From assembly GCA_020633435.1 (NCBI GenBank), contig JACKDP010000008.1, positions 186,001 through 250,000 of the forward strand: 64,000 nt of DNA, in the 5' to 3' direction. The stretch comes from Myxococcales bacterium (lineage in GTDB: Bacteria; Myxococcota_A; Bradymonadia; UBA7976; UBA1532). The notes beneath the pieces were generated by a model. That model was not told where the DNA came from and did no database searches. It saw only the letters and a list, made by a program, of their open reading frames with translations. A program made the translations under genes and the position numbers. Below are positions 17,529-27,700 of the stretch, piece after piece. The stretch's first letter is position 1, and the number at the start of each line of letters is the position of its first letter.

Positions 17529-18212
17529 TCAACGCAGCGGCCAGCGGAAGACGAGGTCGTGGCGCCGCCAGGTGCCCAGCGGCCGCCCCGCGGCGTCCAC
17601 CTGCCAGAGCTGGTTCATATGGCCCACCACCAGGGTGTCCCCCGCGAAGCCCGCGCGCAGGTCGCGGTCGTAGGGCTGCAGATCGCCCAGCACCCCGACC
17701 ACCGGCGCGAACCGGTAGCTGTCGAGCAGCATCAGGCGGTCGCCGTAGAGGCGCGCCTCCGTCCCCTGGTCGAGGAGCTTCCAGGCCGCCTCCCGCGAGA
17801 GGAGCTGCCCGCGGTAGGACCCGGGCATGGGGCCGAGGACGGTGCCGAGGGTGTGGATGGCGGCGTTGCGGGGCACCCGGTACAGCGCCTCGGGGCCCTG
17901 CTCGAACGTGCCGGTCGCGCGGACGGGGACCCGGTACTTCGGGTGCAGGTTGCTTGACTCGACGGAGGGAGGGCCCGGGTAGCGCAGGTCGGCGCGGCCG
18001 CCGATCCACTGGGAGACGCCCACCACGAAGCCGACGGCCGGCACCACCACGAACGGCGAGAGCACCGCCGCCAGCGCCGCCTGGCGCCGCCCGCCGGTGC
18101 CCGCCAGGGCGAGCAGCGGCACGGCGACGCCCAGCCCGAGGGGCCAGGCCCACAGCCACGTGAGCCAGCCCGCCGCGGTCGCACCCAGCAGCCAGGGGGA
18201 GATCGCCTTCAC
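17529..18212 (-). CDS. Hypothetical membrane-anchored protein
   Basis: This 227-residue protein from GTG 18212, chosen because AGGAGG lies 4 bases upstream, was not recognised. Residues 5-37 and 45-70 form two or three hydrophobic helices (WLLGATAAGWLTWLWAWPLG, then SPFVVVPAVGFVVGVSQWIG). An extramembrane domain of about 150 residues follows. It includes a repeated short pattern, YRFAPVVGVLGDLQPYD and LWQVDAAGRPLGTWRRHD, reminiscent of a small beta-sheet domain. It is 63 bases upstream of the glycosyltransferase on the same strand and divergent from the ceramidase-like gene. Confidence 0.7.
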   Translation of the reverse strand: MKAISPWLLGATAAGWLTWLWAWPLGLGVAVPLLALAGTGGRRQAALAAVLSPFVVVPAVGFVVGVSQWIGGRADLRYPGPPSVESSNLHPKYRVPVRATGTFEQGPEALYRVPRNAAIHTLGTVLGPMPGSYRGQLLSREAAWKLLDQGTEARLYGDRLMLLDSYRFAPVVGVLGDLQPYDRDLRAGFAGDTLVVGHMNQLWQVDAAGRPLGTWRRHDLVFRWPLR

Positions 18213-18323
18213 ATGCCCTCCTGCCGCCATCCTCGCCCATCCGCCCCAGGCGGCCAAGGCCGTCGCGTCCTGTCACCGGGACCGGCTATGCTCCGCCCAT
18301 TGTTCCCGGGGGAGAGACGACAC

Positions 18324-20453
18324 ATGAAGTGGTGGTGGTGGGCCGTGGCGCTGGCGACCGTCGGCTGTGATGACAGTGGGGGCGGGACGCCGGCCCCGCG
18401 CGACGCCGCGGTGATCGACGCGGGGGCCCTCGACGCGGCCCGCCCGGACGCCGCGCCCAGGGACGCGGGCCTCGACGCGCGCCCCGACGCGGCCGCGCCC
18501 GACGCAGCGGCGCCCGACGCCGCCCCCCTGGACGCCGAGGCCCCGGACGCCTTCGCCGGCGACGCGGGCTGGCTGCCCCTCGATCCGGCCCTGCTGCCTC
18601 CCGCCGCCGCCCCGCTGCGGGCCGGCGTCGCCGTCCGCCGCATGGACGTGCCCCTCGGCATCGGCACCAGCGGCTACGGCCCCAACCAGGGCGTGCCCTA
18701 CGCCACCCCCTACCAGGTCGCCTACCCCGGCACCCGCCACCTGCACCTGCACCCGAACTTCCGGGCGGTGGTCCTGGAGGCCGGCGATGGCAACCGCCTC
18801 TATGTCATCCGCACCGACACCATCGGCATCTCGGCGCGCATCCGCCGCGACCTGGTCGACCGCCTGACCGCCCGCTACGGGGAAGGCGTCGACCGCCAGC
18901 TCATCATCGCCGCCACCCACACCCACGCCGGCCCCGGGCGCCTCATCGACAAGCCCCTCTGGCGCATCATCCAGGATGTGTTCTGGCCCGAGTTCTACGA
19001 GCGCGTGCTGGATGGCCTGGAGGCCACCGTGGTGGCGGCCGTGGACGACCTGGAGCCGGCCCGCCTGGGCACCGCCGTGGCCGAGACGACCGCCCTGCAC
19101 GGCGATCGGCGCTGCGCCAACCCGCCCGAGACGGATCCGGCGCTGCCCATCCTGCGCATCGACCGGGCGGACGGCACCCTCAAGGGCCTCGTCCTCTTCC
19201 ACAGCATCCACGGCACCGTCCTGAGCATGCGCGACGCGACGCTCTCCCAGGACGTCACCGGGGCCATCGAGGCCAAGGTAGCGGAATCCTTCGAGGATCC
19301 GGTCTTCGTGATGTTCATGAACGGGGCCGCCGCCGACGTGAGCCCGAGCTCGCCGGGCTTCCCGGCCGAGCCGGACGCGGCCCCCTGGCCCGAGCCCTAC
19401 ACCCGCACCGAGCTCATCGGCCGCGCGGCCGCGGAGGTCGTCCAGGCCGCCGCGGGCGCCATCGAGACGCACACCGACGTCGTGCTGCACAGCCGCACCG
19501 CTCGCGTGCCCCTCAACCGGCAGGTCCTCGGCTACCCCGACGGCCTCTTCCCCTTCGAGCACGGCGCCGTCTACTGCGGCGTCGCCCAGGAGGAGCGCTG
19601 CGTCGACGAGGCCCCTTACTCCACCGAGCTGCTGCGCGGCTGCCTGCCCTTCCCCGACGCCGAGAACTCGGCGCCGACCCAGGCGCCCCTCACCGTGGGC
19701 CAGATCGACGGCCTCGGCTTCATCACCACGCCCGGCGAGTTCTCCGTGAGCCTCGGCCGCGTCGCGCGCGAGGCCGCCGAGGAGGCCCTGGGTCTGCCCG
19801 TCGTCATCATGGGCTACGCCCAGGAGTACACCGGCTACTCCCTCACGGAGGAGGACTGGTGGCACGCGGGCTACGAGGCGTCGGGGGCCCTCTGGGGGCC
19901 GCGCCAGGGCGACTGGCTGGCCCGCGCCATCAGCAGCCTCGCCCGCAGCTACGCCAACCCGCGCCTGCCGCTCGCGTTCGCCGACCAGGCGCCCCTGCCC
20001 CCGCGGGCGCCGGCTGACTTCGAGCCCTTCGCCGTGCAGCCGTCGGTGGAGGCCCCGATCATCCTGGCGGAGGTCGGCGATCTGGCCCCCGCCGACGTCG
20101 CCACCTTCGCCTTCTCGGGGGGCGATCCCTGGCTCGGCAACCCGATCGTGCACCTGGAGCAGCGCGACGAGGCGGGCGAGTTCCACCCCGTCCACCTCGG
20201 CGGCCAGCCCGTCACCTCCGATGGCTATGTCATCACCCTGACGCTGGAGCCCGAGCCGCCCTACGCCGAGGAGGCCGAGGCGCGGCGGCTGCGCTGGATC
20301 GCCACCATGCCCGCGGTGCGTCCCTTCGGCGGTGGTCCGGCCCTGCGCGGTGGGACGTTCCGCTTCGTGGCCGAGGGACGTGCCCTCGTCGTCGGCGACG
20401 CGGAGCCCCAGCGCTACCGCCTGGCCGGCGCCCCCTTCCAGGTGGCCCCGTAG
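18324..20453 (+). CDS. Neutral/alkaline ceramidase-like lipoprotein
   Basis: This 709-residue protein has a lipoprotein signal (MKWWWWAVALATVGC). A linker of about 70 residues follows, built of DAA, PDA and RDA repeats, a spacer typical of myxobacterial lipoproteins. The enzyme domain starts AGVAVRRMDVPLGIGTSGYG. It shows the neutral ceramidase zinc-site motif IIAATHTHAGPGRL and a later MFMNGAAADVSP corresponding to the family NGxxGDVSPN segment. Neutral ceramidases hydrolyse the N-acyl bond of ceramide. Here it would be attached to the envelope facing outward or the periplasm. GGGGGAGA precedes the ATG at 18324. The family is clear; the true substrate is not. Confidence 0.85.
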   Translation: MKWWWWAVALATVGCDDSGGGTPAPRDAAVIDAGALDAARPDAAPRDAGLDARPDAAAPDAAAPDAAPLDAEAPDAFAGDAGWLPLDPALLPPAAAPLRAGVAVRRMDVPLGIGTSGYGPNQGVPYATPYQVAYPGTRHLHLHPNFRAVVLEAGDGNRLYVIRTDTIGISARIRRDLVDRLTARYGEGVDRQLIIAATHTHAGPGRLIDKPLWRIIQDVFWPEFYERVLDGLEATVVAAVDDLEPARLGTAVAETTALHGDRRCANPPETDPALPILRIDRADGTLKGLVLFHSIHGTVLSMRDATLSQDVTGAIEAKVAESFEDPVFVMFMNGAAADVSPSSPGFPAEPDAAPWPEPYTRTELIGRAAAEVVQAAAGAIETHTDVVLHSRTARVPLNRQVLGYPDGLFPFEHGAVYCGVAQEERCVDEAPYSTELLRGCLPFPDAENSAPTQAPLTVGQIDGLGFITTPGEFSVSLGRVAREAAEEALGLPVVIMGYAQEYTGYSLTEEDWWHAGYEASGALWGPRQGDWLARAISSLARSYANPRLPLAFADQAPLPPRAPADFEPFAVQPSVEAPIILAEVGDLAPADVATFAFSGGDPWLGNPIVHLEQRDEAGEFHPVHLGGQPVTSDGYVITLTLEPEPPYAEEAEARRLRWIATMPAVRPFGGGPALRGGTFRFVAEGRALVVGDAEPQRYRLAGAPFQVAP

Positions 20454-20591
20454 CGCGCCCATCGGGGCGTCGGACGGCGCCCGGCGCGACGCCCCCCGTG
20501 GGGATGTAGAACTACGGTGAACTCTGACTGGACAGATCCAGCCTGCCTCTCTACCCTGGGTACCGTCTGGTAACACGCGCAAGAGGTCGCG

Positions 20592-21020
20592 ATGAGCGAC
20601 GAACCTTCCCGGCACGGCACCACCACGGCGCCCCCCGGGTCCGGCGCCTGGCGTCCCCCCCTCATGGCGGGGGAGCGCTTCGAGCAGGCTCGCCTCACGG
20701 TCCTCGGGCACTTCGCGCTCTGGGCCTTCGGGAAGGGCGACGTGGGCTGGTACGTGGTGCAGGCCCGCACCTCCCAGGGCACCTGGGTCGTCCTCGTCGA
20801 TGGCAGCAGCACCCTGGAGAAGCACGAGCACCGGCGCGCGGCGGACGCCATGGCGGGGGCCCAGTCCCGAGGCCTCGCGTGGCTCTGGGGGGTGCTCCAG
20901 CTCGCCGGGGATCGCCTCACGGAGCTGGTCGACGATGGCCACTCCACGCGGGGGAAGCCGAGCGAGCCGGTGGCGCCGGCCAGCCCCGGCCGGGGCCGGA
21001 TGCTGACGCCCATCACCTGA
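20592..21020 (+). CDS. Hypothetical protein
   Basis: This 142-residue protein was not recognised. It has no signal peptide or membrane helix. The central part (residues 30-110) looks like a compact alpha/beta domain: WYVVQARTSQGTWVVLVDGSS, then helices DAMAGAQSRGLAWLWGVL. The ends are Pro/Gly-rich and probably disordered. The ATG at 20592 follows AAGAGGT at a good distance. The 138-base leader upstream has several lower-GC stretches (around 20515-20575), as expected of a promoter, but no confident -35/-10 pair was identified. Confidence 0.65.
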   Translation: MSDEPSRHGTTTAPPGSGAWRPPLMAGERFEQARLTVLGHFALWAFGKGDVGWYVVQARTSQGTWVVLVDGSSTLEKHEHRRAADAMAGAQSRGLAWLWGVLQLAGDRLTELVDDGHSTRGKPSEPVAPASPGRGRMLTPIT

Positions 21021-21201
21021 CCGCCGGGGCCGCTGCCCCGAAAAACTCACAATTCCCAGGGCTTCCCCGACGCGCCCTCGCCCGCCGCCGGACGGGGGAC
21101 TGTACCGGTTGTCAGCCGCGGCGCAGGGCGCATAAGCTCCATGTGTTCACGGCCCCCGGAGACGCCGGGTAGCTGCGGCCAAGGCCGCGTCCAGGCCCGA
21201 G

Positions 21202-24200
21202 GTGGAGCGCCCCGCGGTGACGATCGAACCTGGCCTGGTGCTGGCGGACCGGTTCCGCATCGAGAAGCCCATCGGCTCAGGTGGCGTGGGGCTGGTCTAC
21301 CGCGCCTTCGATCTCCAGCAGCAGATCCCCGTCGCCGTGAAGTGCCTGCGGGCCGAGTGGGCCGAGCACCTGCGCATCCGCCGCCGCTTCATGCGCGAGG
21401 CCCGCGCCATCAGCCGGCTGAACCACCCCAACATCGTGCGCGTGTACGACTACGGCGAGGATCCGGGCGGCGCCCCCTACATCGCCATGGAGTACCTGGA
21501 CGGCACACCCCTGTCCGACCTGCGCGAGCAGCCCATGCCGGTGCCGCTGCTTCTCGAGATCACCGACCAGGTCCTGGCCGCCCTCGCCTACATCCACGCG
21601 CGCCGCATCATCCACCGCGACGTCAAGCCCGAGAACGTCATCATCCAGACGGAGGGCAGCCAGGCCACCGCCAAGCTGCTCGACTTCGGCTTCGCCCGGG
21701 TCGAGGAGGACCAGGACGCCCGCCTCAGCCAGACCCGCATGGAGACGTTCGGGACGCCGACGTACATGGCCCCCGAGCAGGCCACGGGCAAGGGCGTCAT
21801 CGGGCCGCCCACCGACATCTACGCCCTCGGCGTGATGATCTACGAGTTCCTGGCCGGGCAGCCGCCCTTCACGGGCACGCATGGCATGGCCATCGCCCTG
21901 AAGCACCTGATGGAGCCGGTGCCGCCCTTGAAGGCGCGCCCCGGCGTCGTGGTGCCCCCTGGCCTCGAGGCCATCGTCGGCCGGATGCTCAAGAAGGCGC
22001 CCGCCGACCGCTACGCCACGGCCCCCGACGTCCGCCGGGCGCTGCAGAGCTACCGCGGGGGGGAGAGCGACGACGACGACGCCACCCTCCAGACGCCCCT
22101 CGCCGACGCCGCCGCTGCCATCGCCCGCATCGCCAACGAGACGGCCCAGGTCGTCAAGGCCGAGCAGTCGGGCATCTTCCGCACGCTCGTCCCCATGGGG
22201 CCCATCGCGGTGGACGATCCCATCGGCCGCGGGGGCGACGCGGCCCCGCTGGTGGGCCGGGAGGCCGATCTCGTCGAGATGTGGAGCCGGGTGCGCCGCG
22301 TCTGCGAGACGGCCGAGGGCAAGGCCATCCTGCTCGGCGCCGAGGCCGGCATGGGCCGGCGGGACGTGGTGGAGTGGGTCGAGGAGCAGGTGGCCGAGGG
22401 GGGCTGGATGCGCGTCGTGCGGGCCGAGGCCGGCCCCGCGGCCCGCCTGGGTCGCAGCGGCCTCGCCACCCTGCTGGAGGACCTCTTCGACGGCCTGCCC
22501 CCGACCCGGGAGGAGGCCCAGACGCACATCGGCGACCTGCTGCTGCGCTGGTCCGGCTCCACCTACGAGGCGGCCACCAGCGAGGCCATCGCCGGGGCCC
22601 TGGCCAGCTTCCTGCGCCCCGAGGCCCAGGGCGGCGAGCGCGAGGCCATCATCATCCGGCGGGCCTGCGAGGCCTTCCGGCTGGCCAGCCGCGACCGCCC
22701 GGTGCTGCTCACCATGCAGGCCGCCGACCAGGCCGACCTGCAGACGCAGACGTTCCTGTGGCACCTGGCCCGGTCCATCGCCGACAGCCGCTTCCGCCTG
22801 CTCATGGTGCTCACCTGGACGGAGGCGGCGGGCGCGCCCGTGAGCGAGGCGCGGCGCCTGCTGGCGGCCTTCGAGCGCATCGGCGCCGGCACCGTCGAGA
22901 CCTACCGCCTGGCGCCCCTGTCCGCCGCGAACACCGTCGCGCTGCTGCGGACGATGGCCGAGGTGGATGACGAGGCGGCCGGCGCCCTGACGCGCTGCGC
23001 CCGCGGCAACCCCCTGCTCGCCCGCGAGCTGCTGCTGTACGAGCAGCAGGAGGGCAACCTGGTCGAGCAGGGCCGCCGCTGGTCCCTCTCCCCGTACGCC
23101 GACCCGGCCCGCTGGCCCGTCAGCCTGGCCGAGGTCTTCGCCCTGCGCGCCCAGCTCACGGTGGGCGGCCTGCCCGACTCGTCGTTCCTGCGCGCCTGCC
23201 TCGACCGGGCCGCCGTGCTGGGAGAAGCCTTTGATTACGGGCTGTTGTGCGATTACCTCGCGCGCATCCTGGGGGATCCGGCGCGGGTCGAGCGGGCGGT
23301 GGAGTCGCTCATCAAGGCGCACATCCTGGCGGAGGAGCGCGACCTCGGCAACGACCGCCTGCGCTTCGCCCACCCGGCCCTGCGCACCGCCCTGCTCAGC
23401 ACCGGGGGCGCCTCGGCCCGCGATCAGGTGGTGCACCGCGAGGCCGCCGGGGCCCTCGAGGCGTGGTACGGCGAGGACGCCCGCCCCTACGCCGTGCCCA
23501 TCGCCGAGCACTACCTGGCCGCCCGCGACCTGGGCCGCGCCGGCTACCACTTCGGGGAGGCCGGCCGCCTGGCCGTGGTGGAGGGGCGCACCGCCGACGC
23601 GCGGGCCCTGTTCGAGCGGGCCGAGACGCTGCTGGGCAAGGTGCCGGGGCGCGGCGCCGCCCACCAGCGCGCCGAGGTCTGGCTGGATGGCAGCGAGCTG
23701 GAGCTGGCCCACGGCGAAGACGGCCGGGCCCTCATGCCCGCCGAGCGGGCGGCCCGCTGGGCCGAGGAGGCGGGCGACGCGGGCGTGGCGGCCCGGGCCT
23801 GGCTGCTGGTGGGCGACGTGGCCCGCCGCCGCGGCGACGTGGGCGCCGCCGTCCGCGCCTACGGGGTGGCCGCCGACCGCTTCCGCCGGCTGGGGGACGC
23901 CCATGGCCTCGGCCGCTGCCTGCTGGGTCAGGCCTTCGCCGAGAGCGCCCAGCGCCACTTCGAGGCGGCGGGCGACCTCTTCCTGGGGGCCCGCCAGCAG
24001 CTCGAGGCGGCGGGCGACAGCCACGGCGCCGCCCGGGCCAACCGGGGCTGCGCCGAGGTCGCCCTGCGGGTGGGCGACTACCTGGCCGCCGGCCGCCACC
24101 TGGAGCTGGCCCGCGAGGCCTTCGCCGGCGCGGGGGATCAGCGCGGCGTCGTCGCCTGTGACTGGCTGCTGGGCGAGACGTGCCGGCTGCTGCAGATGCG

Positions 24201-24756
24201 CGACCGCTCCCTCACCCACTACGGCGACGCCCGGCGCGGCTACGTGAGCCTCGGCAACCCCGCCGGCATCGCCCGCTGCGACCTGCACATGGCCCGCCTC
24301 TTCGCCGAGGCCGGCCAGTGGACGGAGGCCAACGCGCGCTTCACCCTCGCGGTGCGCACCCACGACGAGCTGGGCGATCCGGCCGCCGCCCGGGCCGCCC
24401 AGGTGGAGTGGATCCGCGCCGCCCTCACCCAGAAGGCGTGGCGGCACGCCCTCGACCCCATCCGCGTGCGACTGGCCGCGGCCATGGAGGCCCGCGACCG
24501 CCGCAGCGAGACCATCGCCCGGGCCCAGCTCGCCTGGGCCGCCGGCGAGCTGGGCGACGCCGAGACGTGCCGCAACGAGCTGCGCGCCGCCGTGGCCCTC
24601 GACCGCGCCACCCACCTCACCGATCCCGATCTGGCGGCGGCCTTCGCCGGGCTGGGGGCCATCTTCCGGCGCTACGGCCACGAGCACCGCGCCGAGCCGC
24701 TGGAGGAGCGCGCCCGCCGCATCCGGGCCGAGGCCGGCGGCGCGGGGCGCCCTTGA
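21202..24756 (+). CDS. Ser/Thr protein kinase with AAA-type ATPase and TPR repeats (first of tandem pair)
   Basis: This 1184-residue soluble protein has three parts. Residues 15-285 are a Hanks kinase: glycine loop GSGGVG 25-30, Lys47, HRD 138-140, DFG 161-163 and APEQ near 190, all intact. Residues about 349-620 are an AAA_16/STAND-like ATPase beginning LVGREADLVEMW, with Walker A GAEAGMGRRD (379-388) in which the Lys is replaced by Arg. Residues 750-1170 are TPR-like helical repeats rich in Ala/Arg. The order matches PknK-like signalling proteins, where the TPR array senses partners. It starts at GTG after GAGGTGGAG. The stop overlaps the start of a paralogue by 4 bases. Confidence 0.92.
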   Translation: MERPAVTIEPGLVLADRFRIEKPIGSGGVGLVYRAFDLQQQIPVAVKCLRAEWAEHLRIRRRFMREARAISRLNHPNIVRVYDYGEDPGGAPYIAMEYLDGTPLSDLREQPMPVPLLLEITDQVLAALAYIHARRIIHRDVKPENVIIQTEGSQATAKLLDFGFARVEEDQDARLSQTRMETFGTPTYMAPEQATGKGVIGPPTDIYALGVMIYEFLAGQPPFTGTHGMAIALKHLMEPVPPLKARPGVVVPPGLEAIVGRMLKKAPADRYATAPDVRRALQSYRGGESDDDDATLQTPLADAAAAIARIANETAQVVKAEQSGIFRTLVPMGPIAVDDPIGRGGDAAPLVGREADLVEMWSRVRRVCETAEGKAILLGAEAGMGRRDVVEWVEEQVAEGGWMRVVRAEAGPAARLGRSGLATLLEDLFDGLPPTREEAQTHIGDLLLRWSGSTYEAATSEAIAGALASFLRPEAQGGEREAIIIRRACEAFRLASRDRPVLLTMQAADQADLQTQTFLWHLARSIADSRFRLLMVLTWTEAAGAPVSEARRLLAAFERIGAGTVETYRLAPLSAANTVALLRTMAEVDDEAAGALTRCARGNPLLARELLLYEQQEGNLVEQGRRWSLSPYADPARWPVSLAEVFALRAQLTVGGLPDSSFLRACLDRAAVLGEAFDYGLLCDYLARILGDPARVERAVESLIKAHILAEERDLGNDRLRFAHPALRTALLSTGGASARDQVVHREAAGALEAWYGEDARPYAVPIAEHYLAARDLGRAGYHFGEAGRLAVVEGRTADARALFERAETLLGKVPGRGAAHQRAEVWLDGSELELAHGEDGRALMPAERAARWAEEAGDAGVAARAWLLVGDVARRRGDVGAAVRAYGVAADRFRRLGDAHGLGRCLLGQAFAESAQRHFEAAGDLFLGARQQLEAAGDSHGAARANRGCAEVALRVGDYLAAGRHLELAREAFAGAGDQRGVVACDWLLGETCRLLQMRDRSLTHYGDARRGYVSLGNPAGIARCDLHMARLFAEAGQWTEANARFTLAVRTHDELGDPAAARAAQVEWIRAALTQKAWRHALDPIRVRLAAAMEARDRRSETIARAQLAWAAGELGDAETCRNELRAAVALDRATHLTDPDLAAAFAGLGAIFRRYGHEHRAEPLEERARRIRAEAGGAGRP

Positions 24757-27700
24757 GCCTGATCCAGGGCGGCGTCCTGGCGGGGCGCTACCGGCTGCAC
24801 GCCGAGATCGGCCGCGGCGGCCAGGGCGCCGTCTGGCGGGCCACCGACGCGCTGACGGGCCGGGAGGTCGCCGTGAAGCGCCTGCGGCCCGAGTACGGGG
24901 CCGAGCCGCGCCTGCGCCGCCGCCTGCGCCGGGAGGCCCGCGCGGTCGGACGCCTGGAACATCCCAACATCGTTCGACTTTTCGAGGTGGGCGAGGACGA
25001 AGCCGGCCCCTTCTTCGTGATGGAGTGGGTGCCCGGCGTGCCCCTCTTCCGCGTCGATGACCTGGACGTCCCCCGCATCCTCGACCTCTGCGAGCAGATC
25101 CTGGGCGCCCTGGCCTACGCCCACGCCCGCGGCGTCGTGCACCGGGATCTGAAGCCCGAGAACGTCCTCGTGCACCGCGGCGCCGATGGCGTAGACCGCG
25201 TCAAGCTCCTCGACTTCGGCTTCGCCTGGGTGGACGACGATCTGGACGAGGAGATCTCGCTCGCCGCGAAGGACGTCTTCGGGACGCCGCAGTACATGGC
25301 CCCCGAGCAGGCCATGCGCGAGGACGACGTCGGCCCGTCGGCCGACCTCTACGCCGTGGGCATCATCGCCTGGGAGCTCATCTGCGGGGCGCCCCCGTTC
25401 ACGGGCCCGACGGGGGCGTCGGTGCTGATGCAGCAGGTCAACGCGCCCCTGCCCCCCCTCGCCCCCCGGCCCGGCTTCATCGTCCCGCCCGACCTGGCGG
25501 CCTGGCTCCACCGCGCCCTCGCCAAGGATCCCGCCGAGCGGTTCCACTCGGCTGGCCAGATGCGCCGCGTCCTGCTGGCCCTCGACGGGCACCCGGAGCC
25601 GACGCTCGAGCACCTCGATCCCATGGATCCCACCGACGCCAGCCTCGCGGGCGACCCCGACCTGTCGGTGGAGATCTCGGGCGTGGACCTGGCTCCCGGC
25701 ACGCTGGGCACCGGCGACGCCCCGCTGGTCGGGCGCGACGCCCTGCAGCGATGGCTGTGGACGCATGTCGTCGAGGTCTGCGGCGACCACGGCGGCCTGA
25801 AGGTGGTGATGCTGGAGGGCGAGCCCGGGCTGGGCCGCACCCGCCTCTGCGGCTGGCTCACCCAGACGCTGGCCGAAGGGGGCTGGATGACGGTGGCCGC
25901 CGGCCGCCACCAGCAGGGCGTGCAGAGCGGCCTGCGCGCGGCCCTGCGCCAGGCCCTCGCCCTGGACCGCCGCCCACCGCGGCGCGCGGCCTCCCTCGGG
26001 CCGACGCTCGCCACCCTCGGCATCACCGACCTCGACCCGGCCCTCGTGCTGCGCTTCCTGTACCCCGAGACGGGCTCGCTGCCCCCGGCCCGCGCCCGCC
26101 GCGTCGTGGAGCGCCTGGCGCGCAGCCTGGCCGCCCGGCGCCCGCTCCTCCTCTGCCTCGACGACGTCCACCGGGCCTGGGGCGAAGACCTGGACCTCGT
26201 CGAGCACCTGGTCGTGGCGCTCGGCCAGCGGCCCGCCCCGGTGCTCATCGTCCTCACCCGGCCCAGCCTGCCCCTCGTCGACCAGCCCACGGCGGGCGAG
26301 GCGCGCGTGGCCGCCCTGCTCAAGCGCCGCCAGGAGGGCGTCGAGGGCCGCCGCCTCGCGCGCCTGGCCCCCGAGGACGTCGAGACGCTGGTCCAGCAAG
26401 CCCTGCTCGTCGATCCCGCGGTGGCGCGCCGCGTCGCCGAGGCCGCCCGCGGCAACCCGCTGCTGGCCCTGACGGGGCTGACGTGGCTGCTCGAGGTCAA
26501 GGCCCTGGCCTTCGACGAGGCCGTCGGCCTGCACCGCTTCGTGGGCATCCCGCCGGCCATCCCGACGCGGCCGCTGCTGCTCATGGCCGAGCGCATCGAC
26601 GTGGCCCTGGGCCGGCTGCCCGAGGGCGCGGCCCTGCGCACGCTCGCCGAGCACCTGGCCCTGCTGGGCGACGCCTTCACGTTCCGGCTGGCCCACGCGC
26701 TGGCGGCCCACCTCGATGTGCCCGAGGCCCGGCTCGTCAACGCCCTCGACACCCTCGTGCGCCTGGGCATCCTCGAAGACCGCGACGACGACGTCTTCGC
26801 GTTCCGCAACGCCATCACCCGCGACGCGCTGCTGCAGGCGGTGGCCGCCGGCCGCGACCCCGGGGCGGCCCATGGCGCCGTCGCCCGGGCCAAGTCGGCC
26901 TGGCTGGGGGACGCCGCCGGCCTCGCCGCCGCCGAGATCGCCCGCCACCACCTGGCCGCCGAGGAAGTGGAGCCCGCCGTGCGCTGCCAGCTCCAGGCGG
27001 CCGAGCACGCCCGCCGCTCCCTCCAGCCCAAGGTGGCCCTCGCCCTCTTCGCCGAGGCCGAGCGCTGGCTGGCCGCCGAGCCCGGCGCCGCCCCGGGGGC
27101 GCTGCGCGCCGACGTGCTGGTGGGCCTCGCCGAGGTGGCGCTGAGCCTGGGCCAGGTGCCCCGCGCCCTGCGCATCGCCGAGCGCATCAGCGAGTGGGCC
27201 CAGGCCCGCGGCGACGACGCCCGGGGGCTGCAGGCCGACATCCTCCGGGGCGAGGCCCTGGCGGCGTCGGGGAACCTGGGCGAGGCCGACCGCTTGCTGG
27301 CCACCGCCGCGCAGCAGGCCGAGGATCGCCGCCGCCCCGGCGAGACGACGCGCATCGCCCTCGCCCGCGGCCGCATCGCCGCCCGCCGGGGCGACTTCAC
27401 CACCGCCCGACGCGCCTTCCAGCTCGCCGCCTCCGCCGCCGCCACCGCCGGCGACCGCCGGGGCGAGGCCGCCGGCCAGCAGGCCCTGGGGGAGCTCTGG
27501 CTGAAGCTCGGCGACCGCGAGCCCGCCTGGGAGGCCCTGACGCTGGCCGCCGAGCTGGCGCGGGACGTCGAGGACGAGCCGCTGCGGGCCGCCATCCACC
27601 TGCGGCTGGGCGAGCTGGAGCGCAAGGCCGGCCACGCCGAGGCGGCCCGGCCCCACTACGAAGCCGCTTCGGAGGCCTTCGACACGGCCGGCAACCCGAG

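Noticed and set aside
21024..21046. GGGGC/GCCCC hairpin after the 142-residue protein
   Set aside because: It is followed by A residues, not U, on the coding strand, so it does not look like an intrinsic terminator.
24180..24752. Long open frame upstream of the second kinase
   Set aside because: It is antiphase to the end of the first kinase, rich in Arg/Pro/His, and kinase homology starts only after 24753.
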